This document shows, one piece after another, positions 9,041-18,095 of a DNA stretch of 64,000 bases. How positions within the stretch are numbered: the first letter of the stretch is position 1; every line of letters begins with the position of its first letter. Below the pieces are notes generated by a model. The model was not told where the DNA came from and did not search any database. It saw nothing but the letters and a program-made list of their open reading frames with translations. A program made the position numbers and the translations under genes. The DNA is from Termitidicoccus mucosus (GTDB lineage: Bacteria; Verrucomicrobiota; Verrucomicrobiia; Opitutales; Opitutaceae): positions 7,750,501 through 7,814,500 of the forward strand of contig NZ_CP109796.1 of the NCBI RefSeq assembly GCF_038725785.1, written 5' to 3'.

Positions 9041-11506
9041 ATGATGCGCCTGCTCATGCCGACACGCAGCCGCGAAAAGAAGATCATTCAAGCGTGGATG
9101 GAAACATCCAGGCGCGGCGTCGTCGAACTCGCCGCCGACTGGAAGGCGCGCGCCATGCCGCCGCTCTCGCTTGGCGCGGACGGGCCGCGCATGGCGACCT
9201 TGCTGAAGATCCCCGAGTTTCTGTTCGCGCGGCGCAGCGGCTACCACGTCGGCGTCAAGGGCGAAATCTTTTTTTACCTGTGGCTCGACCAGCACCGCCA
9301 GCTTCGCGAGCCGGGCGTGACCGTCTATCTGGCGGGCGATTTCAACAACTGGCAGCACGCCGTCGGCAGCGACGAATGGCGCATGCACCTGACCAGGCTC
9401 GATGGCGCGGACGTGTTCATGTGGTGCGGCCGCGCCGAGCGTTTTTTCGGCGCGCCGCCGATGCGGTTCAAGTTTGTCACCGGCGGGCATGTCTGGCTGC
9501 CCGTGCCCTATGACGCGCCGAACGCCGCCCGCGACGACGCGGGCAATGTCAATTTCCAGATCATCCCCGAGCGCACGGGGCGGCATTTGTTCGCGTTCAC
9601 GCTGGACGAGCCCGTCGATCTCTCGGCCGACATCCGCGTGCGCTGGCAAAACGAGGACGGCGTGACGCTCCGCCCGGGCGAGTATTTTTTCCGCCAGCAG
9701 AGCGACGTCGCCCTCGGCGCCATCGTGCTGCAGGGCGAGACGCTGTTCCGCATTTTCGCGCCGCGCGCGAGCCGCGTGGAACTCTGCCTGTGCAACGACC
9801 TCGCCTATGAGAATTCGCCGCATCGTTATCCGCTCTCGCGCCGCGATGACGGCGTGTGGGAGGTCGCGCTCGAGCAGGAGCTCACCGGCTGGTATTACTG
9901 GTATCACATCGACGGCCCGAAAAACGAACTCGGGCGCTTCGATCCCGCGCAGCGCATCCTCGACCCCTACGCGCTCGCCACGGTGGACCGCATGGGGCCG
10001 GGCGTGGTCGTTGATCTCGGGCGCTGGCCGAAACCCGACCGCAGCTTCAGGACGCCCGCGTGGCAGGATCTCGTGATCGCCGAGGCGCATGTGCGCGATC
10101 TCACGGCCAGGGCTCCGATCAAGCTCGCCGACGAGGAGCGCCGCGGCTTCACCGGCCTGCGCAAATGGGTGGAAAGCGAGGAGTTCTACCTGCATCAGCT
10201 CGGGGTCAACGCGGTCGAGCTCCAGCCCGTCCAGGAATTCGACAACCGCGAGATGACCGAATACCACTGGGGCTACATGACGTGCAACTACTTCTCCCCC
10301 GAGAGCAGTTACGCGCTCCAGCCCTCTCAGGCGTCCGGCGTGCGCGAGTTCCAGGATCTCGTGAAGGCGTTTCACAAGCGCGGCATGGCGGTGATCCTCG
10401 ATGTCGTTTACAACCACGTCGGCGACCCCGCGCACCTGCTGATGGTGGACCAGTATTATTATTTCCACCAGGACCGCGACGGCACGCTCTCGAACTGGAG
10501 CGGCTGCGGCAACGACCTGCGCGCTGACGCCGCGATGGCGAGGCGCCTCATCACCGACAGCTGCCGCTTCATGGTCGAGCGCTACGGCGTGGACGGCTTT
10601 CGATTCGACCTCGCCGAGTTGCTCGGCGTGGACGTGCTGCGCGAGATCGAGCTGGAGCTCAAGCGGGTGAAACCCGACGTGATCCTCATCGCCGAGCCCT
10701 GGAGCTTCCGCGGGCACATCGCCGGCGAACTGCGCGACACCGGCTGGGCGTCATGGAACGATGGATACAGGAATTTCCTCCGCGACTACGTGCGCGGCGG
10801 GGGCACGCACGAGACCTACGAGTATTTCCTGAAAGGCTCCCCCTGGCATTTCGCGAAATGGCCCGCGCAGACCGTCAACTACACCGAGTCGCACGACGAC
10901 CGCGCCTGGCTCGACGTCATCACCGAGAACCCGAACAACGACGGCGCCACGCCCACGGCGAACGACCGCCGCCGCACGCACCTGATGGCGGCCGTGCTCT
11001 TCATGTCGGTCGGCATCCCGATGCTCTCGGCCGGGCAGGATTTCCTGCGCTCCAAGGGCGGCGTGAACAACACCTACCAGCGCGGCGACCTCAACGCGCT
11101 CGACTACCGGCGCATCCGGCGTTTCCCGGCGACGCATGAGTATTTCGCGGACTGGATCGCGTTCCGCCTGGGCGACTCGGGCCGCCTCCTGCGCCACTAC
11201 TCGCGCGCGAGCGACGGCTTTTTCCGCTTCTTTTTCGCCAACGGCTCCGGCGCCGCCGTCACGCTCTACAACGCCGACCACAGCCTCGGACGCGAGCGCC
11301 TGCTCTTCGCCGTCAACCCGTCGCCGCACGATGTCGACATGGAAATCCCGGAGGACGTGGCGGCCGGCAAATGGCTGCAACTTGCCGACCAGGAGCATTT
11401 CTTCCACGGGCGCGGCGTGCGCTTCGGGATGCCGGTGGCCAGCCGCATGCAGTTCCCGCCGCTCAGTTGCGCGCTCTGGATCGACGAAGGCGCGGGGAAA
11501 CGCTGA
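9041..11506 (+). CDS. GH13 glucan hydrolase (pullulanase/isoamylase-like) with two N-terminal E-set domains
   Basis: 821 residues; the chosen ATG is preceded by GGGAGG about 10 bases upstream. A first N-terminal immunoglobulin-like domain carries YLAGDFNNWQ, the glycogen-binding signature of the AMPK-beta/CBM48 type; a second E-set domain follows (LFRIFAPRASRVEL). The catalytic barrel begins near residue 350 and contains YHWGYMTCNYFSPESSY, DVVYNHVG, nucleophile Asp523 (DGFRFDLAEL), acid/base Glu552 (LIAEPW) and His618-Asp619 (NYTESHDD). This arrangement fits debranching enzymes of GH13 acting on alpha-1,6 links of glycogen or pullulan. No signal peptide is visible, so it is probably cytoplasmic and acts on storage glycogen. 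Its stop lies 4 bp from the stop of the convergent LLM gene. Confidence 0.9.
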   Translation: MMRLLMPTRSREKKIIQAWMETSRRGVVELAADWKARAMPPLSLGADGPRMATLLKIPEFLFARRSGYHVGVKGEIFFYLWLDQHRQLREPGVTVYLAGDFNNWQHAVGSDEWRMHLTRLDGADVFMWCGRAERFFGAPPMRFKFVTGGHVWLPVPYDAPNAARDDAGNVNFQIIPERTGRHLFAFTLDEPVDLSADIRVRWQNEDGVTLRPGEYFFRQQSDVALGAIVLQGETLFRIFAPRASRVELCLCNDLAYENSPHRYPLSRRDDGVWEVALEQELTGWYYWYHIDGPKNELGRFDPAQRILDPYALATVDRMGPGVVVDLGRWPKPDRSFRTPAWQDLVIAEAHVRDLTARAPIKLADEERRGFTGLRKWVESEEFYLHQLGVNAVELQPVQEFDNREMTEYHWGYMTCNYFSPESSYALQPSQASGVREFQDLVKAFHKRGMAVILDVVYNHVGDPAHLLMVDQYYYFHQDRDGTLSNWSGCGNDLRADAAMARRLITDSCRFMVERYGVDGFRFDLAELLGVDVLREIELELKRVKPDVILIAEPWSFRGHIAGELRDTGWASWNDGYRNFLRDYVRGGGTHETYEYFLKGSPWHFAKWPAQTVNYTESHDDRAWLDVITENPNNDGATPTANDRRRTHLMAAVLFMSVGIPMLSAGQDFLRSKGGVNNTYQRGDLNALDYRRIRRFPATHEYFADWIAFRLGDSGRLLRHYSRASDGFFRFFFANGSGAAVTLYNADHSLGRERLLFAVNPSPHDVDMEIPEDVAAGKWLQLADQEHFFHGRGVRFGMPVASRMQFPPLSCALWIDEGAGKR

Positions 11507-11510
11507 AGGC

Positions 11511-12530
11511 TCACGCGCCCTTCCGCACCAGCGGCGCCACCCGAGTGCCCAGCAGCTCGATGGCATGCATGAGTTGCGCGTGCGTCAGCACCCGGTTGTC
11601 CAGCAGCAGCGTCATGCGCGTGATGCCGCCGAGCGCCTGGCTCTCGGCGAGGATCTTTTCCGCCACGGCTTCGGGATCTCCGACCAGAAACGCGCCGGCA
11701 GGGGCGCATTGCGCGTCGAACAGCGGACGCGTCGGCGGAGGCCAGCCGCGCTCGCGGCCGATTTGCCCGAACACATCCCGGTAGGCCGGCCAGAAAATGT
11801 CGCGCGCCTCCGGCGCACCATCGGCCAGAAAGCCGAGGGAATGAATCCCGATGTCGAGCGTTTCGCCGGGATGACCGGATTTGCGCCAGGCCTCGCGGTA
11901 TAAATTCAGGACCGGGCGAAATTGCGCCGCCTGGCCGCCGATGATGGCGAGCGTGAGCGGCAGGCCTAGCGCGCCGGCCCGGATGGCGGACTGCGGGGAG
12001 CCGCCGATGCCGATGCGCACGGGCAGCGGGTTTTGCAGCGGACGCGGCCAGACTCCCTGGCCGGTAAGCGCGGCCCGGTGGCGGCCCGACCAGCGCACCC
12101 GCGTCCCGGCGCGGATTTTCAGCAGCAGCTCCAGCTTCTCGGCGGCAAGCTCTTCGTAGTCGTCCAAGTCGAATCCGAAAAGCGGATACGATTCGGTGAA
12201 TGAGCCTCGTCCCGCGATGATCTCCGCGCGCCCGTGCGAGACCAGGTCGAGCGTGGCGAACTGCTGGAAGACGCGCACGGGATCGTCCGAGCTCAGCACC
12301 GTCACGGCGCTGGCGAGACGGATGCGCCTGGTGCGCGCCGCCGCGGCCGCGAGCAGCACGGCGGGCGCCGAGGACACATAGTCCGGACGATGGTGTTCGC
12401 CGACCCCGAACACATCGAGGCCGACCTGGTCGGCGAGCTCGATTTGCTCCAGCAACTCCTGCACACGCGCGGCATCGCCCGGAGGACCGCCATGCGCGGT
12501 TGATACGAAACTGTCCACTCCGATTTGCAT
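11511..12530 (-). CDS. LLM-class flavin-dependent oxidoreductase (luciferase-like)
   Basis: 339 residues starting at MQIGVDSF; the open frame runs 72 codons further upstream, but that part has no family character and overlaps the start of mnm[17 protein letters not shown], the [13 protein letters not shown] strand and the [10 protein letters not shown] segment are typical of bacterial luciferase-like monooxygenases of the TIGR03858/alkanal monooxygenase type, which use reduced FMN or F420. The physiological substrate is unknown. It is divergent from mnmA with about 130 bp between starts and convergent with the GH13 gene. Confidence 0.9.
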   Translation of the reverse strand: MQIGVDSFVSTAHGGPPGDAARVQELLEQIELADQVGLDVFGVGEHHRPDYVSSAPAVLLAAAAARTRRIRLASAVTVLSSDDPVRVFQQFATLDLVSHGRAEIIAGRGSFTESYPLFGFDLDDYEELAAEKLELLLKIRAGTRVRWSGRHRAALTGQGVWPRPLQNPLPVRIGIGGSPQSAIRAGALGLPLTLAIIGGQAAQFRPVLNLYREAWRKSGHPGETLDIGIHSLGFLADGAPEARDIFWPAYRDVFGQIGRERGWPPPTRPLFDAQCAPAGAFLVGDPEAVAEKILAESQALGGITRMTLLLDNRVLTHAQLMHAIELLGTRVAPLVRKGA

Positions 12531-12660
12531 GATGGAAAAGGCCGCGCCACGGTTTGTCGCGCAGGACCAATGACATAACCAAGCGCGACTGTTTTGCGAG
12601 CATTTTTGCGTAAAGGAGATGCTTGGTGTGCGGGATTGACAATGCGGCCCGCCCTCCGGC

Positions 12661-13779
12661 GTGCTTTTCCGCGTGTCTGCATCTGAAAAAATTCTGGTCG
12701 CCATGTCCGGCGGGGTGGACAGCTCGGTCGCCGCGCTCGTGCTCAAGCGCGCCGGCCTCGACGTGTCCGGCGCCTACATGAAAAACTGGATCAACGAGGA
12801 CAACGTCATCGGCGACTGCCCGTGGCAGCAGGACATCGAGGACGCCCGCGCCGTCGCGGAACAGATCGGGATTCCCTTCCGCGTGGTCAACCTGATGGAG
12901 GAATACCGCGGGCGCGTCGTGGCGTATTTGTTGGACGGATACAAGAACGGCATCACGCCGAACCCCGACGTGATGTGCAACCGCGAGATCAAGTTCGGCG
13001 TTTTCCTGGCATGGGCGCGGGAGCACGGCTTCGACGCCGTCGCGACCGGGCATTACGCGCGCCGCGTGGAGCACGCGGACGGCTCGTGCTCGATCATCGA
13101 GGGCGCGGACAAGAACAAGGACCAGACGTATTTTCTCGCCATGCTCGGCCAGGAGCAGGCGCGGGCGGCGCGCTTCCCGATCGGCGGCCTGCCGAAGCCG
13201 GAGCTTCGCCGCATCGCCGCGGAGGCCGGGCTGGCCACGGCGGCGAAAAAGGACAGCCAGGGCATCTGCTTCATCGGGCAGGTGCGCATGCAGGATTTTT
13301 TGCGGCAATACGTGCCCGACGAGCCGGGCCCGGTCGTGCGGGCGGGCGACGGGCGCGTGCTCGGCGCGCATCGCGGACTGCATTATTACACCATCGGCCA
13401 GCGCAAGGGCATCGGCATCCCGTCCAACACGGACTTCAAAAACTACGTGGTGGTGGGAAAGCGCGCGGAGGATCGCGCGTTGCTGGTCGCGTTTGACGGG
13501 CCGGAGGCGCCGGGATTGTTCACCAGCGAGGTGCGTGTGCATTCGCTGAGCTGGGTGGAGAAGCCCGTCGCCGGGTCGCGCTGGATCGAGGGTCGCGTGC
13601 GTTACCGCGATCCGCGGGTGGCGCTGGAGTTCATTCCCGACGAGGAAAACGGGGCGGGCGAGGGCGGGGGAGGCAGCGCGACGATCCGCTTCCGCGAGCC
13701 GCAGCGCGCCTTGGCTCCGGGCCAGATCCTCGCGCTCTACGACGGCGAGCGCCTGCTGGGCGGCGGGGTTTATGTTTAG
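12661..13779 (+). CDS. mnmA: tRNA-uridine 2-sulfurtransferase MnmA
   Basis: 372 residues if begun at the GTG used here; a second in-frame GTG lies four codons later and I see no Shine-Dalgarno to decide. The PP-loop SGGVDSS (16-22) binds ATP; catalytic cysteines are Cys106 ([12 protein letters not shown]) and Cys203 (SQGICFIG). HYTIGQRKG-like sequence ([14 protein letters not shown]) marks the middle domain. The enzyme thiolates U34 of tRNAs for Lys, Glu and Gln at the wobble base. It stands alone, followed by an imperfect inverted repeat that may end its transcript. Confidence 0.97.
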   Translation: MLFRVSASEKILVAMSGGVDSSVAALVLKRAGLDVSGAYMKNWINEDNVIGDCPWQQDIEDARAVAEQIGIPFRVVNLMEEYRGRVVAYLLDGYKNGITPNPDVMCNREIKFGVFLAWAREHGFDAVATGHYARRVEHADGSCSIIEGADKNKDQTYFLAMLGQEQARAARFPIGGLPKPELRRIAAEAGLATAAKKDSQGICFIGQVRMQDFLRQYVPDEPGPVVRAGDGRVLGAHRGLHYYTIGQRKGIGIPSNTDFKNYVVVGKRAEDRALLVAFDGPEAPGLFTSEVRVHSLSWVEKPVAGSRWIEGRVRYRDPRVALEFIPDEENGAGEGGGGSATIRFREPQRALAPGQILALYDGERLLGGGVYV

Positions 13780-13790
13780 GGCGGGCCGCT

Positions 13791-13880
13791 GCGCGGCCAG
13801 TTTAAGTTTGAAGTTTAAGTTTAAGAACGAACCTTCGCCTCCTCGCCTCGCTTCCTCACTTCAACTTAAGCTGGTCGCCA
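13791..13880. terminator. Imperfect inverted repeat after mnmA built from TTTAAG words
   Basis: The left arm GCGCGGCCAGTTTAAGTTTG and the right arm CTTCAACTTAAGCTGGTCGC pair imperfectly, and the AAGTTTAA word is repeated within the left arm. It fills the gap between mnmA and the helicase gene, so it may serve as terminator or be a dispersed palindromic repeat. There is no U-tract. Confidence 0.45.
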
Positions 13881-13896
13881 AGCGACCCCGATTTCC

Positions 13897-16500
13897 ATGT
13901 CACCTGCTCCGCTAGCTCCTCTACCGCCGACAGCCGATGCCGACGCCGTCCTCGCGCGTTTCCTCGCGGTCATGTCTGAACGCCACATGGAGCTTTACCC
14001 CGAGCAGGAGGAGGCCGTGCTCGAACTCTTCGCCGGCTCCAACGTCATCCTCGCCACGCCCACCGGCTCCGGCAAATCCCTCGTCGCCGCCGCGCTCCAC
14101 TTCAAGGAACTCTGCGCCCACGCGCCCGCCGCGCCCCGCCGCTCGGTTTACACCTGCCCGATAAAAGCCCTCGTCAACGAAAAGTTCCTCGCCCTCTGCC
14201 GCGATTTCGGCCCCGAAAACGTCGGCATGATGACCGGCGACGCCTCCGTGAACCCGCATGCCCCCGTCCTTTGCTGCACCGCCGAGATTCTGGCCAACAT
14301 CGCCCTCGGAGGCGGCCCGCGCGCCGACGCCGTCAGCGCCGTCATCATGGACGAGTTTCACTATTACTCCGACCCCGAGCGCGGCGTCGCCTGGCAGGTG
14401 CCGCTCCTCACCCTGCCGCGCGCCCGCTTCCTCCTCATGTCCGCCACGCTCGGCGACACCGCCTTCATCGAGCGCGAGCTCACCCGCCTCACCGGCGCGC
14501 CCGCCGTCACCATCCGCGGCGACCGGCGCCCCGTGCCGCTCGAGTTTGAATACAGCGAAACCCCGCTCAACGAGCGCGTCGCCGATCTCCTCGCCACCCG
14601 GCGCGCGCCCGTTTACCTCGTCTATTTCACCCAGCGCGAAGCCTCCGAGGCCGCGCAGGATCTCACCTCGCTCGCCGTCTGCACCCGCGACGAGAAAGCC
14701 GCCCTCGCCGCCGCGCTCGAATCCGTGCGCTTCAACAGCCCCTACGGACGCGACATGAAACGCTGGCTGCGCCACGGCATCGGCGTGCACCACGCCGGCC
14801 TGCTCCCGCGCTACCGCATCCTCGTCGAGCAGCTCGCCCAGCGCGGCCTCCTCAAGCTCATCTGCGGCACCGACACCCTCGGCGTCGGCATCAACGTCCC
14901 CATCCGCACCGTCGTCTTCACCAAACTCTGGAAATACGACGGCCAGAAAGCCGCCATCCTCAACGTCCGCGACTTCCGCCAGATTGCCGGCCGCGCCGGA
15001 CGCAAGGGCTTCGACACCGTCGGCCACGTCGTCGTCCAGGCGCCCGAGCACATCATCGCCAACAAACTCGCCGAGGCCAAGGCCGCCGCCGCGAAATCCT
15101 CCGGCGGAAAAAAGAAACCGCCCGCGAAACAAAAAGCCCCCGAAGGCACGCCCGGCTGGGACGCGAGGACCTTCGAAAAACTCATGACCGCCCCGCCCGA
15201 GCCGCTCCAGTCGCGCTTCGCCGTCTCGCACGGCATGCTCCTCCACGTGCTCGGCCGCGACGCCGACGGCTGCCGCGTCATGCGCCGCCTCATCGCCGAC
15301 TCCCACGAGCCGCCCGCCCGCAAAAAAGCCCACCTCCGCCGCGTCTGGCAGCTCTTCCGCTCCCTCCTCGAACGCCGTATCATAGGATGGATACAACCGC
15401 CCGCGCCCACTGGCAGCAAACTCCGCGTCAATATCGAGCTTCAGGACGACTTTTCCCTGCACCAGGCTCTTTCCCTCTACCTCATCGACACGCTCCCGCT
15501 CCTCGACCGCGCCTCGCCCGACTACGCCTTCGATGTGCTCACGCTCTGCGAATCCATTGTCGAGGACCCCGACACCATCCTGCGCCGCCAGCTCGACCGC
15601 CTGAAGACCGACGAACTCGCCCGCATGAAAGCCGCCGACATCCCCTACGAGGAACGCATGGCCAAGCTCGAAGAACTCGAACACCCCAAGCCCCTCCGCG
15701 ATTTTCTCTACGACACCTTCAACCGCTTCGCCGCCACGCACCCCTGGGTGGAAAACGAAAACGTGCGCCCCAAATCCATCGCGCGCGAGATGTATGAGCG
15801 CTACCAATCCTTCTCCGCCTACGTGCGCGAATACGGGCTCGAACGCTCCGAGGGGCTCCTCCTCCGCCATCTCTCGCAAACCTACAAAGTCCTCGCCCAG
15901 ACCGTCCCTGACACCGCGAAAACAGAGGAAGTCCTCGAAATGGAAACCTGGTTCCGCGAACTCATCCAAGGCATCGACTCCAGTCTCCTCGAGGAATGGG
16001 AACGTCTGCGCGATCCTGATTACATCGCACCCGAGGCCGCCTCCGACAAGCCCGCGCGCCCGTCGAACTACGACATCACGCGCGACGCCGCCGGATTCCG
16101 CCGCCAGGTCCGCGCCTCGATTCTGTCCTTCCTGCAAGACATCGCCGCCCGCGACTACGACTCCGCCGCCGAAAAAGAGGCGCGGGCAACCGACATCCCG
16201 CCCGACCGCGAGCAACAACTAAAAATCGCCGCGCGCCGCCTCGAAATCCTCTTCGCGCCCTATTTCGAAGCCCGCGCGCGTTTCCGTCTCGACCCCGAAG
16301 GCCGCTCCGCGAAACACACGCACTGGCTCGAGGACGAAGCCGCGCTCCGCGCGCGCGACACCGCCGAGCTCCACCTCGCCCAAGTCCTCATCGACCCCGA
16401 GGATCAAAACGACTGGGAAGTCCGTTTCACCCTCGACCTCCCCGCCACCCGCGCCGCCGCCCGCCCCGTCCTGCGCCTCGAAGCCGTCACCCCCTTGTAA
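13897..16500 (+). CDS. Ski2-like DEAD/DEAH-box RNA helicase with DUF3516-type C-terminus
   Basis: 867 residues. The N-terminal RecA domain has Walker A ATPTGSGK (53-60), motif Ia [10 protein letters not shown] and motif II DEFH (151-154), then SATLGD (motif III). The second RecA domain has [39 protein letters not shown] and the [10 protein letters not shown] motif VI, the pattern of Ski2/Mtr4-type helicases. A basic Lys-rich insertion (KKKPPAKQK) follows, and the long helical C-terminus corresponds to the DUF3516 region seen in bacterial members. It is expected to unwind structured RNA during decay or ribosome assembly in the cytoplasm. It stands alone between two palindromes. Confidence 0.93.
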   Translation: MSPAPLAPLPPTADADAVLARFLAVMSERHMELYPEQEEAVLELFAGSNVILATPTGSGKSLVAAALHFKELCAHAPAAPRRSVYTCPIKALVNEKFLALCRDFGPENVGMMTGDASVNPHAPVLCCTAEILANIALGGGPRADAVSAVIMDEFHYYSDPERGVAWQVPLLTLPRARFLLMSATLGDTAFIERELTRLTGAPAVTIRGDRRPVPLEFEYSETPLNERVADLLATRRAPVYLVYFTQREASEAAQDLTSLAVCTRDEKAALAAALESVRFNSPYGRDMKRWLRHGIGVHHAGLLPRYRILVEQLAQRGLLKLICGTDTLGVGINVPIRTVVFTKLWKYDGQKAAILNVRDFRQIAGRAGRKGFDTVGHVVVQAPEHIIANKLAEAKAAAAKSSGGKKKPPAKQKAPEGTPGWDARTFEKLMTAPPEPLQSRFAVSHGMLLHVLGRDADGCRVMRRLIADSHEPPARKKAHLRRVWQLFRSLLERRIIGWIQPPAPTGSKLRVNIELQDDFSLHQALSLYLIDTLPLLDRASPDYAFDVLTLCESIVEDPDTILRRQLDRLKTDELARMKAADIPYEERMAKLEELEHPKPLRDFLYDTFNRFAATHPWVENENVRPKSIAREMYERYQSFSAYVREYGLERSEGLLLRHLSQTYKVLAQTVPDTAKTEEVLEMETWFRELIQGIDSSLLEEWERLRDPDYIAPEAASDKPARPSNYDITRDAAGFRRQVRASILSFLQDIAARDYDSAAEKEARATDIPPDREQQLKIAARRLEILFAPYFEARARFRLDPEGRSAKHTHWLEDEAALRARDTAELHLAQVLIDPEDQNDWEVRFTLDLPATRAAARPVLRLEAVTPL

Positions 16501-16558
16501 GTCCTGACATAAAACCGATCCCGTGCGGGTTCCTGTCTATTTTGAATGACCAGTTTGC

Positions 16559-16644
16559 TTTCGATGGCCACAAAGAGGCACAGGATTGGGTGATTTCTTG
16601 TGCCTCTTTGTGGCTATTTTATTGGTTGTTTTCAGCCATCGAAA
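16559..16644. repeat. Nested intergenic palindrome
   Basis: An inner stem CCACAAAGAGGCACA (16568-16582) pairs perfectly with TGTGCCTCTTTGTGG (16599-16613), and outer arms TTTCGATGGC (16559-16568) and GCCATCGAAA (16635-16644) pair as well. The rest of the 454-bp gap between the helicase and the next gene (16501-16954) holds no gene I can support. The element may terminate the helicase transcript or be a mobile palindromic repeat. Confidence 0.75.
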
Positions 16645-16954
16645 ATAGCGGAGAACCCTCCGTGCGCATCGGCGGCGGGCGGTATCTGCCATCTGCAATG
16701 CGGCGCATCGGAAGGCGTCCGCGAACTGGAACGCCTGCTTGTCGGCACCGGGCAATAAACCACGCCCAAAGCCACAACCGATCCCCCAGCCCGTCTGCCA
16801 CGTGCGTGCCGGGCCGCTTTTAATCCGCCTGCATCAAAAACCAAGTTGAACTCAAAATGACATTGACTGCCATGGGGTTACTGCAATCATGCTTACCATG
16901 ACTCATCCTGCAAAAACCAAACTTAGTTTGGCCTTACATTTTAGCCAAAAGTAT

Positions 16955-17563
16955 ATGAGACACATCATCGTTTGCCTGATATTAACCACAGGACTAGTTG
17001 CCCAAGAAGACATAAAAAAAGAAATCGCAGTAGCCGCAGTTATACCGAATAGCATTGAGCGACTGGCTGCATACGATGCCATAGCCGTGAAATATAAGTT
17101 AAGCCCTGTATCGAATACTAGGTTAGAAACAAACGGAAAGTGGAGAATCAAGGTGGACATTTCTCCTATTGATGATTCGCAAACAGTGATTGGCTCCCTT
17201 GAAGCGGACACGCCTGTAAAAGTGCGCTTTGGCATGGATAAGCCAGTTCTAATTGTGCGCTATAAAGAAGGAGATCTCAGTGCTTATATTGTTTATGATA
17301 CCTTTCTGGGGTCAGATGACATCGATGTGACGTTGCGTTTCGGAAAGGAAAATCCTATAAATCAAAAGTGGTCTATATCTACAGATCATAAAGCTATGTT
17401 TACTCCTGGTGATGTGAACGATTTTTTGAAGAAATTGGGCGCAGTCGATTCTTTGGTCGTTCGCGTGACGCCATATAGCGAAAGTTCCGTAACTGTTTTA
17501 TTTTCTCCAACTGGTATACAAACAGTGACAGAGGCTATTGCTAAAGCTTCTGAAAAAAAATAG
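16955..17563 (+). CDS. Secreted VasI/TagO-like protein of unknown role
   Basis: About 202 residues from the ATG that opens a signal peptide (MRHIIVCLILTTGLVAQ); a more upstream start adds 22 residues without signal character. The core GKWRIKVDISPIDDSQTV, the VLIVRYKEGDLSAYIVYD strand and WSISTDHKAMFTP match the pattern of the VasI/TagO family (PF11319), first named from type VI secretion loci but also found without them. No other type VI gene is present, so a role in such a system is not supported. Base composition is clearly AT-richer than all neighbours, suggesting recent acquisition. It is followed 18 bp later by the zinc-ribbon gene. Confidence 0.7.
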   Translation: MRHIIVCLILTTGLVAQEDIKKEIAVAAVIPNSIERLAAYDAIAVKYKLSPVSNTRLETNGKWRIKVDISPIDDSQTVIGSLEADTPVKVRFGMDKPVLIVRYKEGDLSAYIVYDTFLGSDDIDVTLRFGKENPINQKWSISTDHKAMFTPGDVNDFLKKLGAVDSLVVRVTPYSESSVTVLFSPTGIQTVTEAIAKASEKK

Positions 17564-17581
17564 AATACACCACAATAAGTT

Positions 17582-17827
17582 ATGCCACTCATCACTTGTC
17601 CTGACTGCCAGAAGCAAGTCTCTGACCAAGCAGTGGCGTGTCCGCAATGTGGTCATCCGATACGTCCAATTCAGCAGCAAACACCGCAAGCACCGCAACG
17701 GGTCCGCACAACAGAAGATTCTTTTTTGACACGCAATCGTGGTTGCGGTGATTTGATTATATACGGGCCTCTTGCAGCTATTTTCTTTATTGTTTTCTTG
17801 GTATGTTTAGGTCAGTGCTCGCACTGA
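17582..17827 (+). CDS. Small zinc-ribbon protein with one membrane segment
   Basis: 81 residues: an N-terminal zinc ribbon with two CxxC pairs (CPDCQ and CPQCGHPIRP), a Gln/Pro linker (QQQTPQAPQ), and one hydrophobic helix (LAAIFFIVFLVCL) near the C-terminus. The layout suggests a membrane-tethered zinc-binding domain on the cytoplasmic side. It probably forms a unit with the AT-rich VasI-like gene 18 bp upstream. Function unknown. Confidence 0.75.
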   Translation: MPLITCPDCQKQVSDQAVACPQCGHPIRPIQQQTPQAPQRVRTTEDSFLTRNRGCGDLIIYGPLAAIFFIVFLVCLGQCSH

Positions 17828-18005
17828 AGTGTGGTTAAATAAGAGGCCGCTCCACGGGTGTCGGCCTTGTTTTTTGCGATTCAGCATATAAATTTAAAAG
17901 CCTAACCCCATTTGCATACGCAGGGCGGAAGTGCCTGCTGGATTTGCAGGCTGTGTGAGGCTGGAGCATTTCCTATTTATTCTGTCGTGAGTCAACCATG
18001 CCCCC

Positions 18006-18069
18006 GTAGGGCCTGACCTTGTGTCAGGCCGGTTTGGTGCCCGCGACGCGACACAAGGTCGCGCCCTAC
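18006..18069. repeat. Intergenic inverted repeat with GTAGGGC ends
   Basis: Left arm 18006-18025 (GTAGGGCCTGACCTTGTGTC) and right arm 18050-18069 pair at 18 of 20 positions around a 24-base loop. It sits between the convergent zinc-ribbon and P-type ATPase genes and could end both transcripts. Its GTAGGGC/GCCCTAC tips are shared with the larger palindrome at 34325-34396, hinting at a dispersed family. Confidence 0.7.
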
Positions 18070-18095
18070 AGGTGTCAGAATAAACGGGAAATGCT

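Noticed and set aside
13921-16218. A 765-codon minus-strand frame under the helicase gene
   Set aside because: Mirror of the helicase codons; Gly/Val/Glu-rich without fold signatures.
16955-17563. Evidence for a type VI secretion system
   Set aside because: Only a VasI/TagO-like domain is present; no Hcp, VgrG, TssB/C, TssM or ClpV gene is in the window, and the domain occurs outside such systems.
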